Assembly (NCBI GenBank): GCA_017849455.1
Contig: JAFIGX010000010.1
Location: 62,001-126,000 of the forward strand
Origin: Pseudobacter sp.
GTDB taxonomy: Bacteria; Bacteroidota; Bacteroidia; Chitinophagales; Chitinophagaceae
DNA length: 64,000 nt
Direction of reading: 5' to 3'
Part shown: one piece after another, positions 18,209-25,576 of the stretch
How the letters are laid out: every line of letters begins with the position of its first letter
How positions within the stretch are numbered: the stretch's first letter is position 1
Position numbers and translations under genes: made by a program
The notes under the pieces: generated by a model
Databases searched by the model: none
Seen by the model: the letters and a program-made list of their open reading frames with translations, nothing else
What the model was told of the DNA's origin: nothing

Positions 18209-19456
18209 TTACTTAACTCTCACCTCACCCGTCAACAACTTTTGCATTAGGCCTTTTTTCTGCTGTTGTAAAGCAGCGAGCTTCTGTTCGTGAAGTTGTA
18301 TCACTTCATTTGCTTTTATCAATACATCGGCAATAGTAATCTGTTCATTATACTCCGGCACTTTTACTGTCACTATCCCAAAGTCCTTGAACTTACAGTT
18401 CAATGTATCTTCTACTAAACCTTGTGAATTGCGGAAGAATTTATGAACGATAGATGGCAGCTTAAACAAGAAAGAATAGAATAATGAACTTTGGTTGGCT
18501 TTGGGAGTTACGATAGTGTAAGCTGGACTTACAATACCTTCCAATTGGGACAGTGCACTTCTTCCCTGCCACATCCGCATGGTATTATAGCCAATGTCAT
18601 CAGGACAAATTCTTTTGTACTTGGATTTATCGGCATTAGAGGTATCTCTTTTTTCGGATTGTGATTGTGGGTAGATGCCCATTGATCCTACAGAAAGCAG
18701 ATCGAGACTTCCATATCCAGTCTCATTGCGCTCTGTAAAGGCATCGCTAAAATGAATTTCATTCCACTCACCGGTGAAACCGCTCAGTCGCTTTGCTCCC
18801 GTCAGCAACTGCTGCATTAAACCTTTGTTGCGTTGTTGTAGTTGGGCAATGAGTTGTTGGGTTTTGGCGATGGCTTCGTCCCAGGTAGAGAGAATGGCGG
18901 CGATGCGGCGTTGTTCATTAGTTGATGGAGATATATAGGCTATATTCAAGAACGCTTCTTTCGAAATATTCTTCATGCTATTACTTGTACCTGTGGCAAT
19001 ACTTTTAATTTTGGTTTTATATCTGGGGGCATTCAATAAATAATTCAACCATTGAACATTCACTTCACTATTAGGATAAAATCGAGTTTGCCACAAGCGA
19101 TCAGGAAGGAAAAGGTTTTCGAAAGTCTTGCTGACATAGCCACACTCTCCTACAAGTTCAGGGGTATTCATCCTGCTAATGATGATGGAATTAGCTCTTG
19201 GATTTAGCTTGGCTCTTCGAATATCATCAGCAATAATTCTCTTCTTTTGTTCAGGATAGAAAAATCCTCCGTTAACAGCAGATGTTTTCAAAATAGCAGG
19301 CTCGCCATTGATAGGAGCTTCGTTTATAGAATTTACGCTTATTCCTGCATCTAAGCTTTCTATATCATCTAATAATGACTTAATCTTCCACTCTTCTGGT
19401 ATCCATCCCAACGGGGTATGTTTATAGCCTGGTTTATGTGAATTTTGGTTGCTCAT
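18209..19456 (-). CDS. hsdS: Type I restriction-modification specificity subunit S
   Basis: 415 residues with the two-domain HsdS plan: target-recognition domain 1 (from about 15), a central conserved helix (STNEQRRIAAILSTWDEAI, QLIAQLQQRNKGLMQQLLTG), target-recognition domain 2 and a second conserved helix near the C terminus (QLHEQKLAALQQQKKGLMQKL). The start MSNQNSHKPGYKHTPLGWIP contains the usual LGWIPEEW lead-in. It determines the bipartite recognition sequence of the methylase and nuclease. Its ATG overlaps the stop of the RhuM gene by 4 bases. The recognition site cannot be predicted by eye. Confidence 0.95.
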   Translation of the reverse strand: MSNQNSHKPGYKHTPLGWIPEEWKIKSLLDDIESLDAGISVNSINEAPINGEPAILKTSAVNGGFFYPEQKKRIIADDIRRAKLNPRANSIIISRMNTPELVGECGYVSKTFENLFLPDRLWQTRFYPNSEVNVQWLNYLLNAPRYKTKIKSIATGTSNSMKNISKEAFLNIAYISPSTNEQRRIAAILSTWDEAIAKTQQLIAQLQQRNKGLMQQLLTGAKRLSGFTGEWNEIHFSDAFTERNETGYGSLDLLSVGSMGIYPQSQSEKRDTSNADKSKYKRICPDDIGYNTMRMWQGRSALSQLEGIVSPAYTIVTPKANQSSLFYSFLFKLPSIVHKFFRNSQGLVEDTLNCKFKDFGIVTVKVPEYNEQITIADVLIKANEVIQLHEQKLAALQQQKKGLMQKLLTGEVRVK

Positions 19457-20463
19457 AAATCCTTCTTTTTGCTTTTAGGTGTCGGTAATCTCTTTGCCAG
19501 CTTATCAAAATCACTTTCGTATAACTTGTCCTGCTCTATGCGGAATTTCTCATACTGATCCTCTGCGAGCTTCTTCGCCACCTCATGACTAATACTCCCT
19601 GCATTCTTCAGTATTTCATAATCATTGAACTGTAGGAAACCATCGAGCTTCTGCACCCAGTCTGCCATGCTCACTGGTATATTCCGCCTTGCCTGATTTT
19701 CGGCATAGTCCAAGTACATCGTTACAATGCGGTTCAGTTCATCTATTTCTTCTGCCTGCAGATAATTTTTGGCTACACTTACATCTGTTTTCAGGATCTT
19801 ACCTTGGGGTGCATTTTTCCAGGTGGTTAGCCCCATATTGGGTTTGCCGGCATCGGCTCTTTGATAAATAATTTCTGCGGCAGTTTGCCTGGTAATTGCC
19901 CAGTGCAGTTTATTTTGCACTGTTTTGTAGAAGGTCAGTGTTATTTCAGCTTTGGGGTCGTAGTCGATGCTACATTGAGCATAGATGTCAGTAATCTTCT
20001 GATAAAACCGGCGCTCGCTGGCTCGTATCTCCCGGATGCGCTCCAGGAGCTCTTCAAAGTAATCCTTACCAAAATTCTTACCCTGCTTCAACCGTTCATC
20101 GTCCAGCACAAAGCCTTTGATAATAAATTCCCGGAGTGTAGTGGTGGCCCAGATGCGGAAGCGGGTAGCTTCAAGGCTATTCACACGGTAACCTACGGCA
20201 ATGATGGCATCAAGGTTGTAAAATTGTGTATTATAGTTTTTACCGTCTGAGGCAGTCATCCGGAAATTCCGGATAACTGAATTTTTATCCAATTCATTAG
20301 TACTAAATATATTTTGTAGGTGCTCACTTACGGTTCGAACATTTACATTGAAAAGCTCTGCCATTTTTTTCTGAGAAAGCCAGAACGTTTCTGCTTCAAA
20401 GAAAACTTCAATTGTCGCTCTCCCTTCTGGAACACTATATAGTAAAATTTCAAACTTTTCCAT
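19453..20463 (-). CDS. RhuM-family protein inside the restriction operon
   Basis: 336 residues matching the RhuM virulence-associated family: ATIEVFFEAETFWLSQKKMAEL, a helix-turn-helix-like part (LFNVNVRTVSEHLQNIF, about 37-53), FYNLDAIIAVGYRVNS and ATTTLREFIIKGFVLDD are all typical. The C-terminal half (residues 180-300) resembles the Fic/DOC-associated RhuM extension. Function is unsettled; the N terminus looks DNA-binding. It lies between hsdM (12 bases after its stop) and hsdS (4-base overlap), so it is certainly co-expressed with the restriction system. RhuM genes embedded in type I RM loci recur in other bacteria, which suggests a regulatory or protective role rather than chance. Confidence 0.88.
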   Translation of the reverse strand: MEKFEILLYSVPEGRATIEVFFEAETFWLSQKKMAELFNVNVRTVSEHLQNIFSTNELDKNSVIRNFRMTASDGKNYNTQFYNLDAIIAVGYRVNSLEATRFRIWATTTLREFIIKGFVLDDERLKQGKNFGKDYFEELLERIREIRASERRFYQKITDIYAQCSIDYDPKAEITLTFYKTVQNKLHWAITRQTAAEIIYQRADAGKPNMGLTTWKNAPQGKILKTDVSVAKNYLQAEEIDELNRIVTMYLDYAENQARRNIPVSMADWVQKLDGFLQFNDYEILKNAGSISHEVAKKLAEDQYEKFRIEQDKLYESDFDKLAKRLPTPKSKKKDL

Positions 20464-20475
20464 ATTTATTCCTTT

Positions 20476-22002
20476 TTAAAATCCCAATTCTTTGAGGTAT
20501 TCCTCCATTTTCTTTTCAATGGATACCATTTCTCCTTTCAGCCGTTTAATCTCAGACTGTGTAGCAGCAATATCTATCGGTGGTTCTTCCTCAAATGTGT
20601 CCACATAACGTGGGATGTTGAGGTTGTAATCGTTCTCTTCAATCTCCTTGAGTGTTGCCCGGTAAGCATATTTATCTTCCAATACGGCGCCTTCGTTGGT
20701 TGCCAGAGGTGCTGCTGCTTTGAAGGCCTTGTATGTCTCTACAATATGCTGTATATCTTCCTGTCTTAAACGGTTCTGGTTTTTATCTTCCTCATACTCG
20801 CGACCGGCGTCTATGAACAGCACATCTTTATTCTCACCTTTTCCTTTATTGAATAGGAGTATAGCCGCTGGGATTCCGGTTCCAAAGAACAGGTTAGCTG
20901 GAAGCCCAATTACGGCTTCCAACAGGTTTTCTTTTATAAGTTGTTCTCTGATTTTTCCTTCGCTGCTACCCCGAAACAGTACACCGTGTGGTACTATAAC
21001 TCCCACCTTGCCTATGTCCTCGTAAGCGGTTTCAATCATATGAGTGATAAATGCAAAGTCGCCTTTACTCTTGGGGGGGATACCCCGGTAAAAACGGTTA
21101 TACTGGTCGGCCATGGCATTTTCAGCTCCCCACTTATCCAGCGAAAATGGTGGATTAGCTACCACAATGTGAAATTTCATTAATTGATCTCCTTCCAGTA
21201 AACGGGGATTATTAAGCGTGTCGCCCCATTCGATGTCAGCATTATCCATTTCGTGAAGGAACATATTCATCCGGGCTAGCGCCCATGTACTTCCATTGTT
21301 TTCCTGCCCATATAAGGAGAAGTTGTTATTACCAACTTCTCGGCCGACTTTAATCAACAGGGAGCCAGAACCGCAGGCGGGATCAGAGATACGGTTACCC
21401 GGCTGAGGATCTACCAGCTTTGCCAATAAGGTTGAAACTTCCGCAGGAGTATAAAATTCACCGGCTTTTTTACCGGCATCGCTTGCAAATTTTGCAATGA
21501 GATATTCGTAAGCATCTCCAATTACATCGTTTCCTTCCAGATGCGTTGGCTGAAGATCCAATGCAGAAAAATCAACCAGCAAATTTTTCAAACGACGGTT
21601 ACGATCTTTGGTTTGCCCAAGGTTGGCTTCACTATTGAAGTCAATGTTTCTGAATACCCTTTCCAGTTTACTACGGTTGGCGTCTTCCAATTTCTCCAAC
21701 GCAATGTTAATTAGTTCACCAAGATTATTTTCATTGCGTTGTTCAAACAGGTGATCGAAGGTACATTCGTTGGGTACCTGGAAACGTTCGTTCCGCAATG
21801 CCCTTTCGATGCGTACATTGTCTCCCTTATATTTTTCAACATATGCAGCTTTTTTATCCTTCCATACGTCAGTTACATATTTCAGGAATAGCATCGTTAA
21901 GATGTAGTCCTTGTATTGGGTTGCATCTATAGTTCCACGGAAAGTGTCGCAGGCCTTCCATACAATATTATTAATCTCTTTTTGCGTGAGTTTCTTCTGC
22001 AT
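20476..22002 (-). CDS. hsdM: Type I restriction-modification DNA methyltransferase subunit M
   Basis: 508 residues. An N-terminal HsdM_N helical domain (KKLTQKEINNIVWKACDTFR) precedes the N6-adenine methylase domain with SAM-binding motif I DPACGSGSLLIK (about 207-218, preceded by GEFYTPAEVSTLL) and the catalytic motif NPPF (about 285). The C-terminal helix (IKRLKGEMVSIEKKMEEYL) should pair with HsdS. Together with HsdS it methylates adenine in the recognition site. The gene follows the half-HsdS gene by 5 bases and precedes the RhuM gene by 12. Complete and apparently functional. Confidence 0.96.
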   Translation of the reverse strand: MQKKLTQKEINNIVWKACDTFRGTIDATQYKDYILTMLFLKYVTDVWKDKKAAYVEKYKGDNVRIERALRNERFQVPNECTFDHLFEQRNENNLGELINIALEKLEDANRSKLERVFRNIDFNSEANLGQTKDRNRRLKNLLVDFSALDLQPTHLEGNDVIGDAYEYLIAKFASDAGKKAGEFYTPAEVSTLLAKLVDPQPGNRISDPACGSGSLLIKVGREVGNNNFSLYGQENNGSTWALARMNMFLHEMDNADIEWGDTLNNPRLLEGDQLMKFHIVVANPPFSLDKWGAENAMADQYNRFYRGIPPKSKGDFAFITHMIETAYEDIGKVGVIVPHGVLFRGSSEGKIREQLIKENLLEAVIGLPANLFFGTGIPAAILLFNKGKGENKDVLFIDAGREYEEDKNQNRLRQEDIQHIVETYKAFKAAAPLATNEGAVLEDKYAYRATLKEIEENDYNLNIPRYVDTFEEEPPIDIAATQSEIKRLKGEMVSIEKKMEEYLKELGF

Positions 22003-22007
22003 AATAG

Positions 22008-22586
22008 TTATTTCGTCAATTTAGAAATGATTGCCGTGTATAATTTCCGCTTTTGAGTGATAAGTTGCTCTGCTAATTCGATTTCTTGCTGATATAACTG
22101 CGCTAAAGCAGCTATGCTTTTTTGTTGCTTCATCGAAGGCAGGGGAACTTCGAATGCACCAAGTTCTGATTTTCGAATGGAGAATATATTTGTACCACCA
22201 CCAATTTGACTGAAAGCAGCCTTGCTTAGTGGAGTATTTAGAATAGCTACAAGGTACTGAGGGTAAACCATCTTCGTGTCCGGTCGAAGAACAAAAAATA
22301 TCGAAGATGCAACGACTGGTTGACCTATTTGTCTATAACACCAGGCAAACAGCCTATTGCCTTTACCAACAAATAAAACGTCATCATCTTTTAATATATG
22401 TGCTTCCACCTTCTCATCGAGATGTATATATTCATCTGCCGCGGCTATTTGCCAGCCATCATCACTGAATTGACGAGCTTGCAGATAGGCAACAGTACCT
22501 CCAGTGTCCGGTTGACTATAAAATCCAAACCTTATATCGCAGAGTTTAGATAACGGTAATTTTTTTATCAATGTAGAAACTTTCAA
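22008..22586 (-). CDS. Single-domain HsdS-like specificity protein
   Basis: 192 residues containing one target-recognition domain (KLCDIRFGFYSQPD to FEVPLPSMKQQKSIAALAQLY) and one conserved helix (EIELAEQLITQKRKLYTAI), i.e. half of a normal HsdS. It is the first gene of the operon. The apparent start is TTG at 22586; no ATG exists in frame near the N terminus. A half-HsdS can dimerise to give a palindromic recognition site, or compete with the full HsdS encoded downstream. No inverted repeats or invertase suggesting shuffling were noticed. It may alternatively be a truncated leftover, but the tight 5-base spacing to hsdM argues that it is maintained. Confidence 0.8.
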   Translation of the reverse strand: MKVSTLIKKLPLSKLCDIRFGFYSQPDTGGTVAYLQARQFSDDGWQIAAADEYIHLDEKVEAHILKDDDVLFVGKGNRLFAWCYRQIGQPVVASSIFFVLRPDTKMVYPQYLVAILNTPLSKAAFSQIGGGTNIFSIRKSELGAFEVPLPSMKQQKSIAALAQLYQQEIELAEQLITQKRKLYTAIISKLTK

Positions 22587-22588
22587 TT

Positions 22589-22649
22589 TGTAATAAAGAT
22601 AGACAAATTGTCATTATTATAAAAAAATATTGTAGAATTTTTCAAAAAT
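22589..22649 (-). promoter_or_regulatory. Candidate promoter and operator of the type I RM operon
   Basis: On the minus strand TATTTTTG (plus-strand 22642-22649) matches the -7 consensus TAnnTTTG, with no good -33 TTG. Between it and the start codon lies an exact odd palindrome GACAAATTGTC (22602-22612) flanked by near-inverted arms TTGTAATAA and TTATTATAA. This is a plausible site for a controller such as the HTH part of RhuM. Confidence 0.4.
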
Positions 22650-22733
22650 AAAGAAATCGACATTTTTAGAATCTGAAGTTTGAAGTCCCCTCTTTATTTT
22701 TTTTAATAAAAAACAAACACCATAAATTAATAT

Positions 22734-22931
22734 ATGAAAGATAGCGTAGCAGCGGCAATTCTATTTAAGCCTTTACAGAAGGATATGCTCACTGTGGAAG
22801 AATTTATTAATGGTGCACCTGATTAGAATATCTCATACCAGAAAAAGATGGTCGGAGCAATCGAATTTTTTAATGAAATAATCCTTGCACTCAATGATGC
22901 ATGTAGTCAAAATTTCAAAGATGATGAATAA
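22734..22931 (+). pseudogene. Small ORF with in-frame stop, paralog of the gene at 23029
   Basis: ATG at 22734 gives 30 codons (MKDSVAAAILFKPLQKDMLT start) up to TAG at 22824-22826; the same frame then continues to TAA at 22929-22931. Joined across the stop, the 65-codon product lines up with the protein at 23029: PLQ..MLTVEEF against PLQ..MLTEEEL, and NISYQKKMVGAIEFFNEIIL against NLTPEEKTATTNFVYEMSLV. The TAG falls where the intact copy has a glutamate, so a single nonsense change of a Glu or Gln codon is likely. No function known. Confidence 0.55.
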
Positions 22932-23007
22932 AACATCGTATCAGCGTGCTGAGTTGAAATTCATTGTAATCTATGAAAAAATAAAAGGTGAAATATCATC
23001 TCAATAA
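22921..23007 (+). CDS. Possible 28-residue peptide between the paralogs
   Basis: Two adjacent ATGs at 22921 and 22924 open a 28-codon frame (MMNKTSYQRAELKFIVIYEK start) ending TAA at 23005-23007. It overlaps the tail of the upstream pseudogene in another frame and ends 21 bases before the next gene. Spacing favours a coupled set, but the ORF is too short to be sure. Confidence 0.3.
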   Translation: MMNKTSYQRAELKFIVIYEKIKGEISSQ

Positions 23008-23028
23008 TGAGGACAATCCATATGTAAT

Positions 23029-23253
23029 ATGAAATCTAAGAAACCTAGAGCAATTCATGGTAGGCCTTTGCAGACGAATCTGCTACCACAAAAAAATTTA
23101 ATGCTCACTGAGGAAGAATTAATGAGTGTAGATCCACTATTTGAGAATCTTACACCAGAAGAGAAAACCGCTACAACTAATTTCGTTTATGAAATGAGCC
23201 TTGTCTTTTACAATTTTGTAAGTAAAATAGATCCTAAAGGTAGCGAAGCATAA
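23029..23253 (+). CDS. Small hypothetical protein, 74 residues
   Basis: 74 residues: a basic N terminus (MKSKKPRAIHGRPLQTN), the element LMLTEEELMSVDPLFENL, and a predicted helix TATTNFVYEMSLVFYNFVSK. No membrane segment, zinc motif or known domain. It resembles the broken copy just upstream, so the two form a tandem family. It lies divergently from the type I RM operon and beside tRNA-Met, at the edge of the island, a typical place for element-encoded accessory genes. Function unknown. Confidence 0.6.
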   Translation: MKSKKPRAIHGRPLQTNLLPQKNLMLTEEELMSVDPLFENLTPEEKTATTNFVYEMSLVFYNFVSKIDPKGSEA

Positions 23254-23374
23254 ATGTTTTATTAGAATGGAAGTTGAACCTTATTGTAATTAAAACTAGG
23301 CTATAGGTATTTTTGAAGAAAACACTAATCAAATTATCTAACTTATTGACTTATGCTTAAAGAGTTGATTTATA

Positions 23375-23403
23375 AAGAAAAAGGCCGCATTAAATGCGAC
23401 CTT
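23375..23403 (-). terminator. Terminator after tRNA-Met (possibly bidirectional)
   Basis: Arms AAGGCCGCATT (23381-23391) and AATGCGACCTT (23393-23403) pair with one mismatch; on the minus strand the hairpin is followed by TTTTTCTTTAT, 14 bases beyond the tRNA 3' end. On the plus strand a T-rich run also follows, so it may also end the 74-residue gene. Confidence 0.7.
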
Positions 23404-23416
23404 CATTTTTCTTTCG

Positions 23417-23490
23417 TAGCGGGAAAGGGAGTTGAACCCTTGACCTCAGGGTTATGAATCCTGCGCTCTAACCGCCTGAGCTACCCCGCC
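23417..23490 (-). tRNA. tRNA with CAT anticodon (elongator Met or Ile2)
   Basis: A 74-nt cloverleaf reads on the minus strand: acceptor GGCGGGG with TCCCGCT (two G-U pairs at the ends), D stem GCTC/GAGC, anticodon loop TTCATAA, T arm AAGGG-TTCAACT-CCCTT, discriminator A. The 3' CCA is not encoded. It lacks the C1-A72 mismatch of the initiator tRNA at 58766, so it is the elongator Met or, if lysidine-modified, the Ile(AUA) tRNA. Its 3' end faces the AT-rich island. Confidence 0.95.
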
Positions 23491-23505
23491 GTTGTATGAT
23501 CCGCT

Positions 23506-23582
23506 TGTACCGAGTATGGGATTCGAACCCGTATCACCATGATCATGATACAGTTCCGTTCCCCAAACGGGTTGCAAAAATA
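23506..23582 (-). other. tRNA-like sequence with own -7 box upstream of tRNA-Met
   Basis: On the minus strand, from right to left: TATTTTTG (23575-23582, consensus -7), then hairpin CCGTT-TGGGG-AACGG (23556-23570), hairpin GTATCA-9 nt-TGATAC (23531-23551), and a perfect T-arm-like GGGTTCGAATCCC (23518-23530) followed by ACTCGGTA. It looks like the 3' two thirds of a tRNA, but no D arm or matching 5' acceptor strand is present. It may be a decayed tRNA forming the 5' part of the tRNA-Met transcript. Confidence 0.4.
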
Positions 23583-23641
23583 GAGAAAAATCCGGGTCTT
23601 AAAAACTTTTAAACGGAAAAGATAATGAGGCCACTGATCCC

Positions 23642-24868
23642 TTACCCGGCCAGCGTTTTCTCCACCGCCTTCAGCTCTGTTCTGCCCGGGTATGCTTCCA
23701 GCGCTTTTTCCAGGCAATCCATCGCCTTGTTCAGGTCATCAGAATTCAGCACATAAGCCAGTCGCACTTCATTCAGTCCGAGCCCTTTGGTGCCATAAAA
23801 TCCGGTGGCAGGGGCCAGCATGACGGTTTGTTTATTATAGGAGAATGATTCGAGCAGCCATTGGCAGAACTTGTCCGCATCATCGATAGGAAGTCGGGCA
23901 ATGGCATAGAAAGCACCGCCGGGATTAGGACAAAATACGCCGGGCATGGCATTCAACCGGGATACCAGCGTATCGCGACGTTTCAGGTATTCGGACTTGG
24001 TGGCATCGAAATAATTTGCAGGAAGGTCTACGGCCGCTTCGCCGAGTATCTGCGCAAAAGAAGGAGGGCTCAGGCGGGCCTGTGCAAATTTCATCACCGT
24101 ATCATACACCTGCTTATTACGGGTAACGAGCGCACCGATACGTCCGCCGCAGGCGCTGTACCTTTTGGAGATGGTGTCCATCAGCAAAACATTTTGCTCG
24201 GCGCCTTTCAGTTGCATAGCGCTGAAATGCTCTCCATCGTAGCAGAACTCACGATAAGCCTCATCCGAAAACAAATAGAGGTTGTGTTTGATCACGATCT
24301 GTTTGAGCGTTTCCATTTCCTCATGGCTGTAGAGGTAGCCGGTAGGATTGTTGGGGTTGCAGATCACGATGGCTTTTGTTTTCGGGCCGATCACTTTCTC
24401 GAACTCACTGATGGGCGGTAATGCAAATCCTGATTCGATATAGGAAGTGATGGGTTTTACTTCCACACCTGCTTCCACGGCAAACCCATTGTAGTTGGCA
24501 TAAAATGGTTCGGGGATGATCACTTCATCACCGGGATCGAGACAGCTCATGAACCCGAAGAGAATGGCTTCGGACCCGCCGGTAGTGATGATGATCTGGG
24601 TATAGTCTACATCGATGCCTGCTTTTTTGTAATACTCCGACAGTTTACGGCGATAACTCTCATTCCCGGCGCTATGGCTGTATTCCAGCACCTTGAAGTC
24701 GGCGTGCCTTACAGCGTCCAGTGCCTGTTTCGGGGTTTCGATATCCGGCTGGCCGATATTGAGATGATACACTTTTGTCCCTTTTTTCTTGGCTGCTTCT
24801 GCAAATGGGACCAGCTTACGGATCGGCGATGGCGGCATGGTTTCGCCGCGGTGACTGATGGTTAACAT
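23642..24868 (-). CDS. PLP-dependent class I aminotransferase (aspartate aminotransferase-like)
   Basis: 408 residues of fold type I. Visible landmarks: YHLNIGQPDIETPKQA near the N terminus, the substrate/phosphate region TTGGSEAILFGFM, the PLP-ring partners ICNPNNPTGYLYS (Asn) and LFSDEAYREFCYDG (Asp, Tyr), and the Schiff-base lysine in DTISKRYSACGGRIG. The C-terminal arginine lies in NEVRLAYVLNSDDL. It transfers an amino group between an amino acid and a 2-oxo acid; subgroup I-gamma members act on aspartate, aromatic or branched substrates, and I cannot choose. A consensus promoter ends 4 bases before the ATG, so the message should be leaderless. Monocistronic by position. Confidence 0.93.
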   Translation of the reverse strand: MLTISHRGETMPPSPIRKLVPFAEAAKKKGTKVYHLNIGQPDIETPKQALDAVRHADFKVLEYSHSAGNESYRRKLSEYYKKAGIDVDYTQIIITTGGSEAILFGFMSCLDPGDEVIIPEPFYANYNGFAVEAGVEVKPITSYIESGFALPPISEFEKVIGPKTKAIVICNPNNPTGYLYSHEEMETLKQIVIKHNLYLFSDEAYREFCYDGEHFSAMQLKGAEQNVLLMDTISKRYSACGGRIGALVTRNKQVYDTVMKFAQARLSPPSFAQILGEAAVDLPANYFDATKSEYLKRRDTLVSRLNAMPGVFCPNPGGAFYAIARLPIDDADKFCQWLLESFSYNKQTVMLAPATGFYGTKGLGLNEVRLAYVLNSDDLNKAMDCLEKALEAYPGRTELKAVEKTLAG

Positions 24869-24872
24869 ATAG

Positions 24873-24902
24873 CAAAGATAGGGGAGTGCCGGGGTTTGCC
24901 AA
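24873..24902 (-). promoter_or_regulatory. Consensus Bacteroidota promoter, leaderless start
   Basis: On the minus strand TTG (24900-24902), a 19-nt spacer and TATCTTTG (24873-24880) match TTG-N19-TAnnTTTG exactly. Only 4 bases separate the -7 box from the ATG at 24868, so transcription probably begins at or within a base or two of the start codon. Confidence 0.75.
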
Positions 24903-25055
24903 TCGGAACAGGCGCAGCATTTATCAAATGGCGATCCTGCATTACGAACATCCCAATGTCCGGTATGAAATTAATAATGGATCAGCCTCAGCCCTGGTAC
25001 TACAAGTGAGCGGTCGCCGATCAAAAATTACTTAGCGCCTTTATGTCCTGGTGGC

Positions 25056-25085
25056 AAAAAAAATCCCCGGCCAAAAGCCCGGGGA
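25056..25085 (-). terminator. Terminator of the DUF1573 pair
   Basis: TCCCCGG (25064-25070) pairs with CCGGGGA (25079-25085) around an 8-nt loop; on the minus strand the stem is followed by a run of seven or more Ts. It lies 28 bases past the stop of the DUF1573 gene at 25113. Confidence 0.88.
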
Positions 25086-25112
25086 GACATTTTTCAAACA
25101 CTAAAAAATATA

Positions 25113-25568
25113 TCAGCTTTTTCTGGGACCTTTTTCTTTTTCATATTTCGCATAATCGATCTCATTCAGCACTTCACCGGTGATCTTGATCTCAACCGGT
25201 TGGTCCACACCTGCTATTTTTACCAGGATGCTCTTGGTGAAGGGCCCGAGGTTCACTGCATTGAAACCGGCAGTGATCTTATCGTTCTTTCCTTTCGCGA
25301 TCGGAGCTTCAGGTTTTACCGGCGTGGTGCAACCGCAGGAAGCAGTAGCTGATTCGATCACAACTGGTTTGCTGCTTATATTGGAAAATGCGAAATCATA
25401 AGTAACGGGAACATTTTGTTTGATCTTGCCGAAATCATGCGTCATTTCCTTGAACTTCACAAAGTTTTCAGCTTTCTGTGGTGTTGCGGTCGGCTGTGGT
25501 GCGGAGGTCTGTGCAAAAGCAGAAACCGATGCGATCATTATACCCAGTGCCAGAATGATTTGTTTCAT
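25113..25568 (-). CDS. DUF1573 secreted protein, copy 2
   Basis: 151 residues with a signal peptide (cleavage after ASVSAFAQ) and one DUF1573 immunoglobulin-like domain: FKEMTHDFGKIKQNVPVTYDF, ESATASCGCTTPVKPE and VKIAGVDQPVEIKITGEV are diagnostic. The CGCTTP motif is conserved and may bind a metal or form a disulfide. The C terminus is short and charged (YEKEKGPRKS). It starts 8 bases after the stop of a second DUF1573 gene, so the two are a tandem, co-transcribed pair. The family is widespread in Bacteroidota and its role is unknown. Confidence 0.9.
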   Translation of the reverse strand: MKQIILALGIMIASVSAFAQTSAPQPTATPQKAENFVKFKEMTHDFGKIKQNVPVTYDFAFSNISSKPVVIESATASCGCTTPVKPEAPIAKGKNDKITAGFNAVNLGPFTKSILVKIAGVDQPVEIKITGEVLNEIDYAKYEKEKGPRKS

Positions 25569-25576
25569 ACGTAATA

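Noticed and set aside
19456..22008. Phase-variable shuffling of the two hsdS genes
   Set aside because: No inverted repeats shared by the two genes were seen and no invertase gene is present in the window.
23481..23717. 78-codon ORF overlapping tRNA-Met
   Set aside because: Crosses the tRNA and its leader; no coding character.
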